Positions 23,840-32,106 of a stretch of DNA of 64,000 bases are shown piece after piece (position 1 is the stretch's first letter; every line of letters starts with the position of its first letter). Source of the stretch: Lysobacter_C viscosus (lineage in GTDB: Bacteria > Pseudomonadota > Gammaproteobacteria > Xanthomonadales > Xanthomonadaceae); the NCBI RefSeq assembly GCF_046600715.1, contig NZ_JBJMAV010000011.1, positions 5,864 through 69,863 of the forward strand. Reading direction: 5' to 3'. The notes under the pieces were generated by a model. It saw only the letters and a list, made by a program, of their open reading frames with translations. It made no database searches and was not told the origin of the DNA. The translations under genes and the position numbers were made by a program.

Positions 23840-24803
23840 GGGGCATCAATGCCAGTGCACGCAGGCAGCCGTGGCGATGTGCCGGGCCGTGGTCCGGCCC
23901 CAGCACGGGCACGCCCGGCAGCCACAGGCGGTACCGGCGTCCATCACGCTCGGCTTCGTCGACCCACCGTGCCAGGCGGGCGATGCGGTCTTCGTGTGGC
24001 AGGCCACGAAGTTCGCGCCAGTCCAGGACGACGTCTGCGCCCTGCGGCTGCTCGTACTCGCGCACCAGCAGGGTGTCGCGCCGCGCCGATGGCTTCCACG
24101 CGATTGCGCGCCGGCTGTCGCCCGGGCGGTAATTGCGCAGGTGGTGGAGCTCGTCGCCGCTTGGATGGAGCCGGGCCTGGACCTGGTCCCCCCGGCCCGC
24201 GGGCAGCGGCGGGCCGGACACCTCGGGCCGGGGGTAGACCAGCACGGGATTCTCGGGCCACGCATAGGCCCAGGCCCGGGCTAGACCGAGCGGACGGGTG
24301 GTCCAGACCTGCAGGCGCGGCAAATCAAGCCAACCCCGGTGGGACGTAGGCAGCGGGAGGTCGGCCTCGCCATGGCTCGCGGCAAGGCTGAGGCGCGCCG
24401 CATCGGCTTCGGGCGCGCCGTGACCCCATGCAACGCCAAGGCCCCGTCGCGCGCGATCAGTGGAGGCCCGCGCATGCACGCGCACGGTCATGGGCCTGCC
24501 CGCGGAAACGGGCTCGGCATCCACGGCGGTGATCTCAAGGCCGCTCAGCTGCAGCTGGGCGGCGATCAGGCTGGCCAACCCGGCGCCGGCCAACAGCAGC
24601 CCCAGCAGCAGCGCCGGGTTGTTGTTGTAGTTGAGCGCGCCCAACAGCATCGCTGCCAGCAGCACGCCATAGAACAGGCCGAACCGCGTCGGCAGGACGT
24701 ACACGCGCCGCCGGTCGAAGCGCGCCGGCAGCGGCTCGGGGTTGCGCGGCCGTGCCCAGGCCAGCATCCACCGTCGAACGCTCGCGATCGGCGAGGCGAC
24801 CAT
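23832..24803 (-). CDS. DUF58 domain protein
   Basis: A protein of about 323 residues with two hydrophobic segments near the start (FGLFYGVLLAAMLLGALNY and the following LLLGLLLAGAGLASLIA) and a cytoplasmic DUF58 region ending in the diagnostic LRNYRPGDSRRAIAWKPSARRDTLLVREYE. DUF58 proteins accompany MoxR ATPases and probably act as their substrates or adaptors. Start choice: ATG at 24803, or GTG at 24833 which lies 4 bases past the moxR stop and would add ten residues; neither has a strong ribosome-binding site. It overlaps tgpA. Confidence 0.9.
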   Translation of the reverse strand: MVASPIASVRRWMLAWARPRNPEPLPARFDRRRVYVLPTRFGLFYGVLLAAMLLGALNYNNNPALLLGLLLAGAGLASLIAAQLQLSGLEITAVDAEPVSAGRPMTVRVHARASTDRARRGLGVAWGHGAPEADAARLSLAASHGEADLPLPTSHRGWLDLPRLQVWTTRPLGLARAWAYAWPENPVLVYPRPEVSGPPLPAGRGDQVQARLHPSGDELHHLRNYRPGDSRRAIAWKPSARRDTLLVREYEQPQGADVVLDWRELRGLPHEDRIARLARWVDEAERDGRRYRLWLPGVPVLGPDHGPAHRHGCLRALALMPHG

Positions 24804-24837
24804 GCCGGAAAGGGCGTCGCGCGCGGCCCCCACCCGG

Positions 24838-25791
24838 TCAGTCCACCGGCACCGCGTGGAGGATCGCCTTGGCGAGGGTCGCATCGCTCCCGGCGTCGGC
24901 ATCGGCCACCAGGCGGTGCGCGGCGACCGCGCCGAACAGCGCTTGCACGTCCTCGGGCACCACGTGCGCGCGTCCGAGCAGCAGCGCATGTGCCCGTGCG
25001 GCCCTCAGCAATGCCAACCCTGCGCGTGGTGACAGCCCGACGCGCACCCCGGGATGCTTGCGGCTGCGCCCAAGCAGGGCCTGCACGTAGTTGACCAGCG
25101 CATCGCTGGCGTGCACCGCCTGCACCGCCCTGCGCGCCTCGCGGACCTGCTCGACGTCCAGCAGAGGTCGGGTGCCGGCGATCAGGGCGCGCCGGTCGGT
25201 GCCGGCCAGGAGGTCGCGTTCGGCCTGCTCGCCCGGGTATCCCAGCGCAAGCCGCAGGAGGAAGCGGTCCAGCTGCGAGTCGGGCAGCGGATACGTGCCG
25301 GACAGGTCGACCGGGTTCTGGGTGGCAATCACGAAGAACGGGTCCGGCAGCGGATGGCTGGTGCCGTCCACGGTGACCTGGTGTTCGGCCATCGCTTCCA
25401 GCAGGGCGCTCTGCGTGCGTGGCGGCGCGCGGTTGATCTCGTCGGCCAGCAACACCTGGGTGAACACCGGCCCCGGATGGAATTCGAAGCGTCGGGCCTG
25501 TGGGTCGAACACCGAGACCCCGACCACGTCGGCGGGCAGCAGGTCGGAGGTGAACTGCACCCGTTGGAAGTCCAGCCCGAGGGTGGCGGCCAGCGCGTGG
25601 GCGAGGGTGGTCTTGCCCAGCCCGGGCAGGTCTTCGATCAGCAGGTGGCCGTCCGACAGCAATGCCACGAAGGCCAGCCTCACCTCGGTGGGCTTGCCCA
25701 GCACCAGCGAATTGACCTGCGTCTGCGCGCCGTCAAGGGCGGTGCGCAGCGTGTCGGGTAGCATTCGCGCGGTCGAAGGGGATGCCGCCAT
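24838..25791 (-). CDS. MoxR-family AAA+ ATPase
   Basis: A 317-residue chaperone-like ATPase. Walker A is DLPGLGKTTLA (about residues 54-64), Walker B is VLLADEINRAPPRTQSALLEAM, sensor 1 is FFVIATQNPVD, and the C-terminal lid carries GLSPRAGLALLRAARA. AAGGAG lies 9 bases before the ATG. First gene of the operon moxR-DUF58-tgpA-slp, which by analogy with other MoxR loci may assemble or switch an envelope complex. The divergent glycosyltransferase begins 51 bases away, so the promoters share a very short region. Confidence 0.95.
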   Translation of the reverse strand: MAASPSTARMLPDTLRTALDGAQTQVNSLVLGKPTEVRLAFVALLSDGHLLIEDLPGLGKTTLAHALAATLGLDFQRVQFTSDLLPADVVGVSVFDPQARRFEFHPGPVFTQVLLADEINRAPPRTQSALLEAMAEHQVTVDGTSHPLPDPFFVIATQNPVDLSGTYPLPDSQLDRFLLRLALGYPGEQAERDLLAGTDRRALIAGTRPLLDVEQVREARRAVQAVHASDALVNYVQALLGRSRKHPGVRVGLSPRAGLALLRAARAHALLLGRAHVVPEDVQALFGAVAAHRLVADADAGSDATLAKAILHAVPVD

Positions 25792-25842
25792 CGGGTGGGT
25801 CTCCTTTTTGTCCACTTCGAGTGTAGCGAGGTCGCCCGTCCC

Positions 25843-27699
25843 ATGCGGAACGAGTCGGTGGCGCGGCGTACCTTCTGGACGCTGTTCGTCGTAGTGCTGC
25901 TGGTCAAGGCAATGGTGGCGGCGCGGCTGCCGTTGTTCGTGGACGAAGCCTTCTATTGGCTCGAAGGCCAACGGCTGGCCGCGGCCTATTCCGACCTGCC
26001 CGGGCTGACCGCCTGGCTCACGCGGCTGGGCGTCACCCTGGGCGGGGACCATGCCATCGCGGTGCGCTTGCCGTTCCTGGTGCTCGCCTCGCTGGTCCCA
26101 TTGTTGGTGGTGCGTATCGCTTCGCGCGAGTTCGACGCCCTTCGTGGATGGCAGGCGGGCAGCTTCGCGCTGCTGCTGCCCCTGTCGGGCACGCTGGGGC
26201 TGATGGCGCTGCCCGACGCGGCGCTCGCGCTGGCCACGTTGCTATGCATGGATGCGGGTGCGCGGCTGCTGCGCAACGTCACCGCCGGGGCGGCGTTGGA
26301 GCTGGCGCTTGGCCTGGCGATGGGCGCGCTGAGCCATTACCGCTTCATCGCGGTGATCGGCGTGGGTTTCGTCGCGCTGTTGCTGCTGCCGGACGGTCGC
26401 CGGGTACTCCGGGACGTGCGCGTCTGGACCGCGATCGCGTTCGGGGCCGCGGCGTGGACGCCCCTTATCGTCTGGAACCTGGACAACGCCGATGCCGGGT
26501 TGCGTTTCCAGCTGGTCGAGCGGCACCCCTGGGCCTTCCACATCGAAGGGTTGTGGTTCATCGCGGTGCAGGCGCTGCTGGTCACCCCACTGCTGTTCGC
26601 AGCACTCGCGCTGGCGGCCTGGCGTGGCCAGCGCAGTACGTTGCCGGCCTCCCGCTACTTCGCGTTGCTGGGTGGCCTGCTGGTGTTGGGGTTCTTCGTC
26701 CTTGGCTTCTTCGCCGACACCGAGCGGGTGAGCTTCCACTGGCCGCTACCGGGCTACATGGCGCTGCTGCCGCTGCTGCCGCTGGTGCTGTCGCAGTGGC
26801 CGCGCTGGCTGCGCGGGCTGAACTGGGTGACGGCGGCCGCCGGGCTGGTATTGACCCTGGGCTACTACGTCGCGGTGTCGTTGCCTGAAGTACGTGCGCG
26901 CACCGCTGCCGAGAAGTGGTACCCCTCCAACTTTGCCGGGTGGGATGCGTTGGCCGAGGCGGTGCGCGACGAGCTGGGCGACATGCCGGACGGGACGCAC
27001 GTGGTCGCCGACAACTTCAAGGTCGGCGCCGAGTTGGGCTTTGCCCTGGGAGATGCGTCGATCAAGGTGCTGGACCATCCGCTCAACCACCGCCACGGGC
27101 GTGCGCCGCAGCTGCGCCTGTGGGGCCTGGAAACGAAGGGAAGGGAGGAGTGGGGCGAGGCGCCTGTCCTGCTGGTCGCAGGCGTCAGCGAGGTCCAGTA
27201 CAAGAACCTGCTGCTGCACTACCACGCGCTGTGCAAGGCGGTGGGCCCGTTGCCGCCTCCGCGGGTGTTGAATGTCGATCACGGGCGCCAGCGCTTCCTG
27301 CTGTTCCGGCTGCAGGGTCGGCCGGCTCCCGGGCCGTGTGTGGCGCCGGCCATGGCATGGATCGACCGCCCGGCAGGCGATGCAAGCGTCGGCCGCAGGT
27401 TCGAGCTGGAAGGTTGGGCGTTCAAGGAAGGGGTCGGTATCGAACGCGTCGAAGTGCTGCTGGACGGCGCGCTGGTAGGCGACGTGGAATACGGCCTGGA
27501 CAGCCCGGGCGTGGCGAAGTTCTGGCGGACGTCGCAGGACCCCCAGCACCCCCTCGTGGGAATGCGTGGCACCGTCGATCTGGGTGATGCGGCGCCCGGC
27601 CGCCACTGGTTGGGCCTGCGGCTGCATGGTAACGACGGCAGCGTCGAGGACTGGCCCGACCAGCCTATCCACGTGGACGCGGACGGCAGCACTCCCTGA
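25843..27699 (+). CDS. ArnT/PMT-like membrane glycosyltransferase with C-terminal beta-sandwich domain
   Basis: A 618-residue GT-C-fold protein. The first periplasmic loop holds the catalytic-type acidic pair in PLFVDEAFYWLEGQRLA, followed by about ten hydrophobic segments up to residue 345, as in PMT_2/ArnT enzymes that take sugars from polyprenyl phosphate. A soluble periplasmic region follows (about 350-500). Residues about 505-612 form an added domain (FELEGWAFKEGVGIERVEVLLDG, VGDVEYGLDSPGVA) resembling an Ig-like/carbohydrate-associated module. Acceptor unknown; LPS or another lipid-linked glycan is plausible. ATG at 25843 chosen as the one just before the first membrane helix. Divergent from moxR. 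Confidence 0.82.
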   Translation: MRNESVARRTFWTLFVVVLLVKAMVAARLPLFVDEAFYWLEGQRLAAAYSDLPGLTAWLTRLGVTLGGDHAIAVRLPFLVLASLVPLLVVRIASREFDALRGWQAGSFALLLPLSGTLGLMALPDAALALATLLCMDAGARLLRNVTAGAALELALGLAMGALSHYRFIAVIGVGFVALLLLPDGRRVLRDVRVWTAIAFGAAAWTPLIVWNLDNADAGLRFQLVERHPWAFHIEGLWFIAVQALLVTPLLFAALALAAWRGQRSTLPASRYFALLGGLLVLGFFVLGFFADTERVSFHWPLPGYMALLPLLPLVLSQWPRWLRGLNWVTAAAGLVLTLGYYVAVSLPEVRARTAAEKWYPSNFAGWDALAEAVRDELGDMPDGTHVVADNFKVGAELGFALGDASIKVLDHPLNHRHGRAPQLRLWGLETKGREEWGEAPVLLVAGVSEVQYKNLLLHYHALCKAVGPLPPPRVLNVDHGRQRFLLFRLQGRPAPGPCVAPAMAWIDRPAGDASVGRRFELEGWAFKEGVGIERVEVLLDGALVGDVEYGLDSPGVAKFWRTSQDPQHPLVGMRGTVDLGDAAPGRHWLGLRLHGNDGSVEDWPDQPIHVDADGSTP

Positions 27700-27715
27700 C
27701 AGCGGAATGCGTGGC

Positions 27716-28321
27716 CTAGGGCACGCGGAAACCGGCTTCCCGCAAGTGCCGCGCGGTGGCGATCAGCGGCAGGCCGACCAGGGCGGTCGGATCGGAGGTC
27801 TCGATCGCCTCGAACAGCCCGATCCCCAGCCCTTCGCACTTGAAGCTGCCGGCGCAGTCCAACGGCTGCTCGGTATCCAGGTACCGCTCGATCTCATCGG
27901 GCAGCAGGTGGCGAAAGCGGACCACGGTCAGGTCGGTCGAATGCAGGGACTGCAGGTCCCCCTCGGGCGTGGCGCGGGAGAGGCACTGCGCGGTGTAAAA
28001 ACGTGCCTGCCGGCCTGACAGGGCCTGCAACTGGGCGACGGCGGCGTCCCGCCGGTGCGGCTTGCCCAATGCGTGGCCGTCCAGTTCGGCGACCTGGTCG
28101 GATCCGATCACCCAGGCGCCCGGGTTGGCGCAGGCCACCACCTCCGCCTTGGCCCTGGCCAGGCGGTCGGCCAGCGTGGCGGGGGGCTCACCCTCCCGCG
28201 GGTCCTCGTCGACACCCGGGGACTGGACTTCGAATGCCTGCCCCAGCCGGGCCAGGAGATCCCGACGGTAGGGAGAGGTGGATGCCAGGATGAGGCGCGG
28301 CTGGCGCGTGCAGGGAGCCAT
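27716..28321 (-). CDS. yceF: Maf-family nucleotide pyrophosphatase, YceF type
   Basis: A 201-residue house-cleaning enzyme that hydrolyses modified NTPs. The start LILASTSPYRRDLLARLG is that of the YceF subgroup (7-methyl-GTP pyrophosphatase) rather than the dTTP/UTP-specific YhdE subgroup. The conserved VIGSDQVAELDG, Lys/Arg positions and DCAGSFKCEGLGI segments are present. The yceF - yceD-rpmF-fab neighbourhood is the same as in E. coli, with yceF divergent. The ATG at 28321 was chosen because the family begins only a few residues before LILAS. Confidence 0.93.
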   Translation of the reverse strand: MAPCTRQPRLILASTSPYRRDLLARLGQAFEVQSPGVDEDPREGEPPATLADRLARAKAEVVACANPGAWVIGSDQVAELDGHALGKPHRRDAAVAQLQALSGRQARFYTAQCLSRATPEGDLQSLHSTDLTVVRFRHLLPDEIERYLDTEQPLDCAGSFKCEGLGIGLFEAIETSDPTALVGLPLIATARHLREAGFRVP

Positions 28322-28341
28322 GGGGACGGAGCGCGGCGCGC

Positions 28342-28719
28342 CTAGGCGGCTGACGTCGACGTGCGCGCCTGCTCGATCCGCTTCAGCTGCTGGTCGATGC
28401 GCAGGCGCGCGGCCTCGATCTCGCTTCGCACCTCGTCCAGCTGGGCGATGCTGGCGTTGTCGCCGTGGTCCCGCAGCCAGAGTCGCTGGCGGAGCATTTC
28501 GCGCATGGCGTCGCGCACCGGGTCGCCGGCGTGCTCGCCGGCAACGGCCTCGATTTCCTCGCGCGCCTGCCGCAACCGGTGCTCCAGGGCGTCGGCCGCA
28601 TCCAGGACCCCGCGCACCGCCTGCTGCCGGCGCCCGCCGCGTCGGCGCAGGCCCCACAGCAACAGGCCCGCGAGCACGGCCAGGGTCAGGAACACGAGCG
28701 TGAGGTCCACGGCATCCAC
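28342..28719 (-). CDS. small membrane-anchored coiled-coil protein
   Basis: About 125 residues; no family recognised. One N-terminal membrane helix (VDLTLVFLTLAVLAGLLLWGL) is followed by a basic patch (RRRGGRRQQ) and about 85 residues of charged helix with coiled-coil character (LEHRLRQAREEIEAVAG.., LDEVRSEIEAARLRIDQQL). All possible starts are GTG: 28758, 28719 and 28710. I chose 28719 because it puts the helix at the N-terminus, but there is no clear ribosome-binding site. It ends 20 bases before maf on the same strand, so the two are likely one operon. Confidence 0.68.
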   Translation of the reverse strand: MDAVDLTLVFLTLAVLAGLLLWGLRRRGGRRQQAVRGVLDAADALEHRLRQAREEIEAVAGEHAGDPVRDAMREMLRQRLWLRDHGDNASIAQLDEVRSEIEAARLRIDQQLKRIEQARTSTSAA

Positions 28720-28803
28720 GGCTGGGAATGGACGGCCAGTCTGCCGTGCGGCCCCCACGCGGGCAAATCGCCCGCCGACCGCCGGCCCGCAAGGGTTTCA
28801 GGT

Positions 28804-28832
28804 TTGACAGGGGGCGGGGCGGTCCTTACCAT
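28804..28832 (+). promoter_or_regulatory. sigma-70-type promoter for yceD-rpmF-fab cluster
   Basis: A perfect TTGACA (28804-28809) and TACCAT (28827-28832) are 17 bases apart. Transcription would begin around 28839, only a few bases before the yceD ATG at 28843, giving a nearly leaderless mRNA; no Shine-Dalgarno precedes that ATG. Confidence 0.6.
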
Positions 28833-28842
28833 TCCCCGGCTT

Positions 28843-29376
28843 ATGTCAGCCGATGTGCCACGCGCTCCTGCCGCACCCCATGACGCGCTCGATGTCTGGC
28901 GCATGGTGTCGGCCCGCCGGCGCGTAGAGGGTCGGCTGCCGTTGTCGGCGCTGCCCCGGTTGGCCGACAGCCTGGCCGACACCCGTGGCGAGGTCGTTTT
29001 CACGCTTCAGTTCGATACCGACACCTTCAAGGTGCCGTACGTGGAGTTGCAGGCCGAAGCTTCGCTGCCGTTGCTGTGCCAGCGATCACTGCAACGGTTC
29101 GAGTTGCCGGTCAGCATCGGGCAGAGGCTGGGCCTGATGCGCGACGAGGCCGACGAGGCCGGGTTGCCGCCCGGCTACGAGCCGCTGCTGGTGCCGGAGG
29201 ATGGCATGGTGCGGACGGTCGACCTGGTCGAGGACGAATTGATCCTCGCGGTCCCGGTCATCCCGGTGGCACCGGGGACCGAGGCGATGGAACGCGAATG
29301 GCCCGCGACGGAAGAAGAAGTTGAACGCGTCAACCCGTTCGCGGCGTTGGCGGCCCTGAAAGACAAATCGAAGTAG
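28843..29376 (+). CDS. yceD: YceD family (DUF177) 23S rRNA accumulation protein
   Basis: A 177-residue soluble protein of the DUF177/YceD family, linked in E. coli and plants to 23S rRNA accumulation. Typical segments are RLPLSALPRLADSL, GEVVFTLQFD, LPLLCQRSLQRFELPVSI and the acidic LVEDELILAVPVIP, ending near NPFAALAALK. It stands immediately upstream of rpmF, as in almost all bacteria that have it. ATG at 28843 lies at the expected family start, and a promoter directly precedes it. Confidence 0.92.
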   Translation: MSADVPRAPAAPHDALDVWRMVSARRRVEGRLPLSALPRLADSLADTRGEVVFTLQFDTDTFKVPYVELQAEASLPLLCQRSLQRFELPVSIGQRLGLMRDEADEAGLPPGYEPLLVPEDGMVRTVDLVEDELILAVPVIPVAPGTEAMEREWPATEEEVERVNPFAALAALKDKSK

Positions 29377-29420
29377 CGCCCCCGGGTCCTGACCACCCGG
29401 ATTTTCCTTGGAGCAAGACC

Positions 29421-29615
29421 ATGGCTGTCCAGAAATCCCGCGTCTCCCCGTCCAAGCGTGGCATGCGTCGTTCGCACGACGCACTGTCGTGCAAGCAACT
29501 GGCGACCGATCCCACGACCGGTGAGACCCACCTGCGCCACCACGTCACCGCCGACGGCTACTACCGCGGCAAGAAGGTGATCGACACCAAGTCGCAGGTT
29601 GCCGACGAAGAGTAA
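29421..29615 (+). CDS. rpmF: 50S ribosomal protein L32
   Basis: A 64-residue basic ribosomal protein. The start MAVQKSRVSPSKRGMRRSHD and the later HLRHHVTADGYYRGKKVI are characteristic. It has the four-Cys-less form: only one Cys (in LSCKQL) is present, so this is the non-zinc variant. TTGGAG lies just upstream of the ATG. It is 44 bases after yceD. Confidence 0.97.
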   Translation: MAVQKSRVSPSKRGMRRSHDALSCKQLATDPTTGETHLRHHVTADGYYRGKKVIDTKSQVADEE

Positions 29616-29721
29616 ACCTTCGTCTATCGCGCGCGACCGCAGGGCGGCCGCGCGCTGCCGCGGTGCCCGGTCCGTGGCACCCGCGGTGGTCGCATCCCTG
29701 TCGCAACCGCGGCACGGTGTC

Positions 29722-29743
29722 ACCCCGGCTGACGGGGTCTTTC
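29722..29743 (+). terminator. possible weak terminator or attenuator after rpmF
   Basis: A short stem, ACCCCG (29722-29727) with CGGGGT (29733-29738), is followed by CTTTCT. It lies in the 222-base rpmF-fabH gap, which otherwise holds no gene. The stem is only 6 bp, so partial read-through into fabH is likely. Confidence 0.35.
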
Positions 29744-29837
29744 TGTCCTGGGGAGTGGCGGGTTCGTGCCGCGCGCGGCCTGGCTCCGGCCGGTCCCGGC
29801 CCGGATCCGGCCCCGGACACCTGACGCGGGAACCCTG

Positions 29838-30851
29838 ATGACCGATCGCGCTGCTGCTGCATCCTCCGTTCCGGCTGGCGGCATCTATGCCCGCATCGCC
29901 GGTACCGGTAGCTACCTGCCCGAGCGGGTGCTCACCAACGCGGAACTGTCGACGCGGGTCGATACCAGCGATGAATGGATCGCCGCCCGCACCGGCATCC
30001 GCCAGCGCCACGTTGCCGCCGAGGGCGAGACTACCGGCGACCTCGCCTACCACGCTTCGGTCCGCGCACTGGAAGCCGCCGGCGTCGATGCGTCCGAGCT
30101 CGACCTGATCGTGCTGGGCACCACCACCCCGGACCTCATCTTCCCCTCCACGGCCTGCCTGCTGCAGCACCGCCTGGGCGCCAACGGCTGCCCGGCGTTC
30201 GACGTCAATGCCGCCTGCTCGGGCTTCATCTACGCATTGACGATCGCCGACAAGTTCATCCGCTCCGGCGCTGCGCGCACCGCGCTTGTGGTCGGCGCGG
30301 AAACGCTCACGCGCATGCTCGACTGGACCGATCGCGGTACCTGCGTGCTGTTCGGGGACGGTGCCGGCGCCGTGGTGCTCAAGGCCGACACGGAAACCGG
30401 CATCCTCAGCACCCACATGCACGCCGACGGCGGCAAGAAGGAGTTGCTGTGGAACCCGGTGGGTGTGTCGGTCGGGTTCAAGCCCGAGGAGCACAATGCC
30501 GGCGTCCGCGTGCTGATGATCGGCAACGAAGTGTTCAAGCATGCGGTCAAGGCGCTGGACTCGGTTGTCGAGGAGACCCTGCAAGCCAACGGCCTGGACC
30601 GCCACGACATCGACTGGCTGATCCCGCACCAGGCCAACCTGCGCATCATCGAGGCGACCGCCAAGCGGCTGGACATGCCGATGGAGCGCGTGGTGGTCAC
30701 CGTCGACAGGCATGGCAACACCTCGTCGGGCTCGGTGCCGCTGGCGCTGGACGAAGCGGTGCGGTCGGGTCGGGTGCAGCGCGGCCAGCTACTGCTCCTG
30801 GAAGCATTTGGCGGCGGCTTTACCTGGGGCTCGGCGCTGGTCCGCTACTGA
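29838..30851 (+). CDS. fabH: 3-oxoacyl-ACP synthase III (KAS III)
   Basis: A 337-residue condensing enzyme that starts fatty-acid synthesis by joining acyl-CoA and malonyl-ACP. The catalytic Cys is Cys127 in NAACSGFIYAL, with the partner His in PHQANLRI and Asn in HGNTSSGSVP. The N-terminal DTSDEWIAARTGIRQRH is standard. ATG at 29838 is preceded by no better start; an in-frame ATG at 29766 would add 24 Pro/Arg-rich residues. plsX, which lies between rpmF and fabH in E. coli, is absent here. Confidence 0.96.
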   Translation: MTDRAAAASSVPAGGIYARIAGTGSYLPERVLTNAELSTRVDTSDEWIAARTGIRQRHVAAEGETTGDLAYHASVRALEAAGVDASELDLIVLGTTTPDLIFPSTACLLQHRLGANGCPAFDVNAACSGFIYALTIADKFIRSGAARTALVVGAETLTRMLDWTDRGTCVLFGDGAGAVVLKADTETGILSTHMHADGGKKELLWNPVGVSVGFKPEEHNAGVRVLMIGNEVFKHAVKALDSVVEETLQANGLDRHDIDWLIPHQANLRIIEATAKRLDMPMERVVVTVDRHGNTSSGSVPLALDEAVRSGRVQRGQLLLLEAFGGGFTWGSALVRY

Positions 30852-31013
30852 GGCTCCAGCGATGTCCATGCGCTTCTCTGGATCCTGGCGACGCGACCAC
30901 GACCGGGATTGATCGAGCGGGCCTCGCATCGCGTCGCTGACTGTACGCGCCGGTACAGACGCCGTCGCACGTTCGCTCGTATCATTGAGGGTTCTTCCCG
31001 CAAGGAATCGCGC

Positions 31014-31964
31014 GTGACTGAGACCGCAACGACCGACCCCCAGCTGGCCTTCGTGTTCCCTGGCCAGGGCTCGCAGTCGCTGGGCATGCTGTCCGGACTC
31101 GCGCAGGCCAGCCCGATCATCGAGCAGGCGTTTGCCGAAGCCAGCGAAGGTGCCGGGGTGGACCTGTGGTCGCTGGCCCAGGCGGGCCCCGAGGAGCAGC
31201 TCAACCAGACCGAGTTCACCCAGCCCAGCCTGCTCGCCGCAGGCGTAGCGGTGTGGCGGCTGTGGATTGCGCGCGGCGGGGTGCGACCGGCGCAGCTGGC
31301 CGGCCACAGCCTGGGCGAGTACGCCGCCCTGGTCGCCGCCGGCGCCGTGTCGCTGGAAGACGCCGCGCGCCTGGTGCGCCTGCGGGGCCAGCTCATGCAG
31401 GACGCCGCGCCTGCCGGCACCGGCGCCATGGCCGCTGTCCTCGGCGCCGAAGACGCACTGGTGCTGGAAGTGTGCGAGTCGGTGTCCGGCAAGGAAGTGG
31501 TGGTGCCGGCCAATTTCAATTCCCCCGGCCAGATCGTCATCGGCGGCCACGCCGAAGCGGTTGAGCGCGCACTGGCGCTGCTGGCCGAGCGGGGCGTGCG
31601 CAAGGCCGTGAAGCTGGCGGTATCGGTACCGTCCCACACCCCATTGATGCGCGAAGCCGCCAACCGGCTTGCCGAGGCGATGAAGGGGGTCGAGTGGCAG
31701 CCGCCTTCGCTGCCGGTGGTGCAGAACGTCGATGGCGAAGTCCACGAGGGCGTCGACTCGATCCGCGACGCGCTGGTGCGCCAGCTGTACCTGCCGGTCC
31801 AGTGGACCGGTTGCGTGCAGGCGCTGGCGGCCGGCGGCGCCACCCGGATCAACGAGTGTGGCCCCGGCAAGGTGCTGACCGGGCTGGTCAAGCGCATCGA
31901 CAAGACGCTCGACGCCCGGGCGCTGGGCACCCCGGCCGACATCGACGCCGCACTGGCGGGCTGA
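31014..31964 (+). CDS. fabD: malonyl-CoA:ACP transacylase
   Basis: A 316-residue enzyme that loads malonate onto acyl carrier protein. The active-site motif is GHSLGEYAAL with Ser99. FVFPGQGSQSLGM opens the fold, the second catalytic His is in VPSHTPLM, and NFNSPGQIVIGG is present. The start is GTG at 31014, with AAGGAA at 31002-31007; no ATG is available before the fold begins. TATCAT (30980-30985) could be a -10 box for an internal promoter. Confidence 0.96.
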   Translation: MTETATTDPQLAFVFPGQGSQSLGMLSGLAQASPIIEQAFAEASEGAGVDLWSLAQAGPEEQLNQTEFTQPSLLAAGVAVWRLWIARGGVRPAQLAGHSLGEYAALVAAGAVSLEDAARLVRLRGQLMQDAAPAGTGAMAAVLGAEDALVLEVCESVSGKEVVVPANFNSPGQIVIGGHAEAVERALALLAERGVRKAVKLAVSVPSHTPLMREAANRLAEAMKGVEWQPPSLPVVQNVDGEVHEGVDSIRDALVRQLYLPVQWTGCVQALAAGGATRINECGPGKVLTGLVKRIDKTLDARALGTPADIDAALAG

Positions 31965-32051
31965 AGGCGGATAAAGCCCGGGATCGGACGTACCGACAGG
32001 GGCGGGAGCCGGCTGGGCGCCGCGCGCATGGATCCAGGTGATCCCTGGCAG

Positions 32052-32080
32052 TCCGGTAATGACAATTCCGGTAATGACAA
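32052..32080 (+). repeat. tandem 14-base repeat in the fabG leader
   Basis: TCCGGTAATGACAA occurs at 32052-32065 and again at 32067-32080, one base apart, ending 26 bases before the fabG ATG. AT-rich relative to its surroundings. The 9-mer TCCGGTAAT recurs at 48771, before the DUF4845 gene. A regulator-binding site or a replication-slippage duplication are both possible. Confidence 0.6.
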
Positions 32081-32106
32081 GTTCGAGAATCGCGAGGAAC
32101 GAGTTG

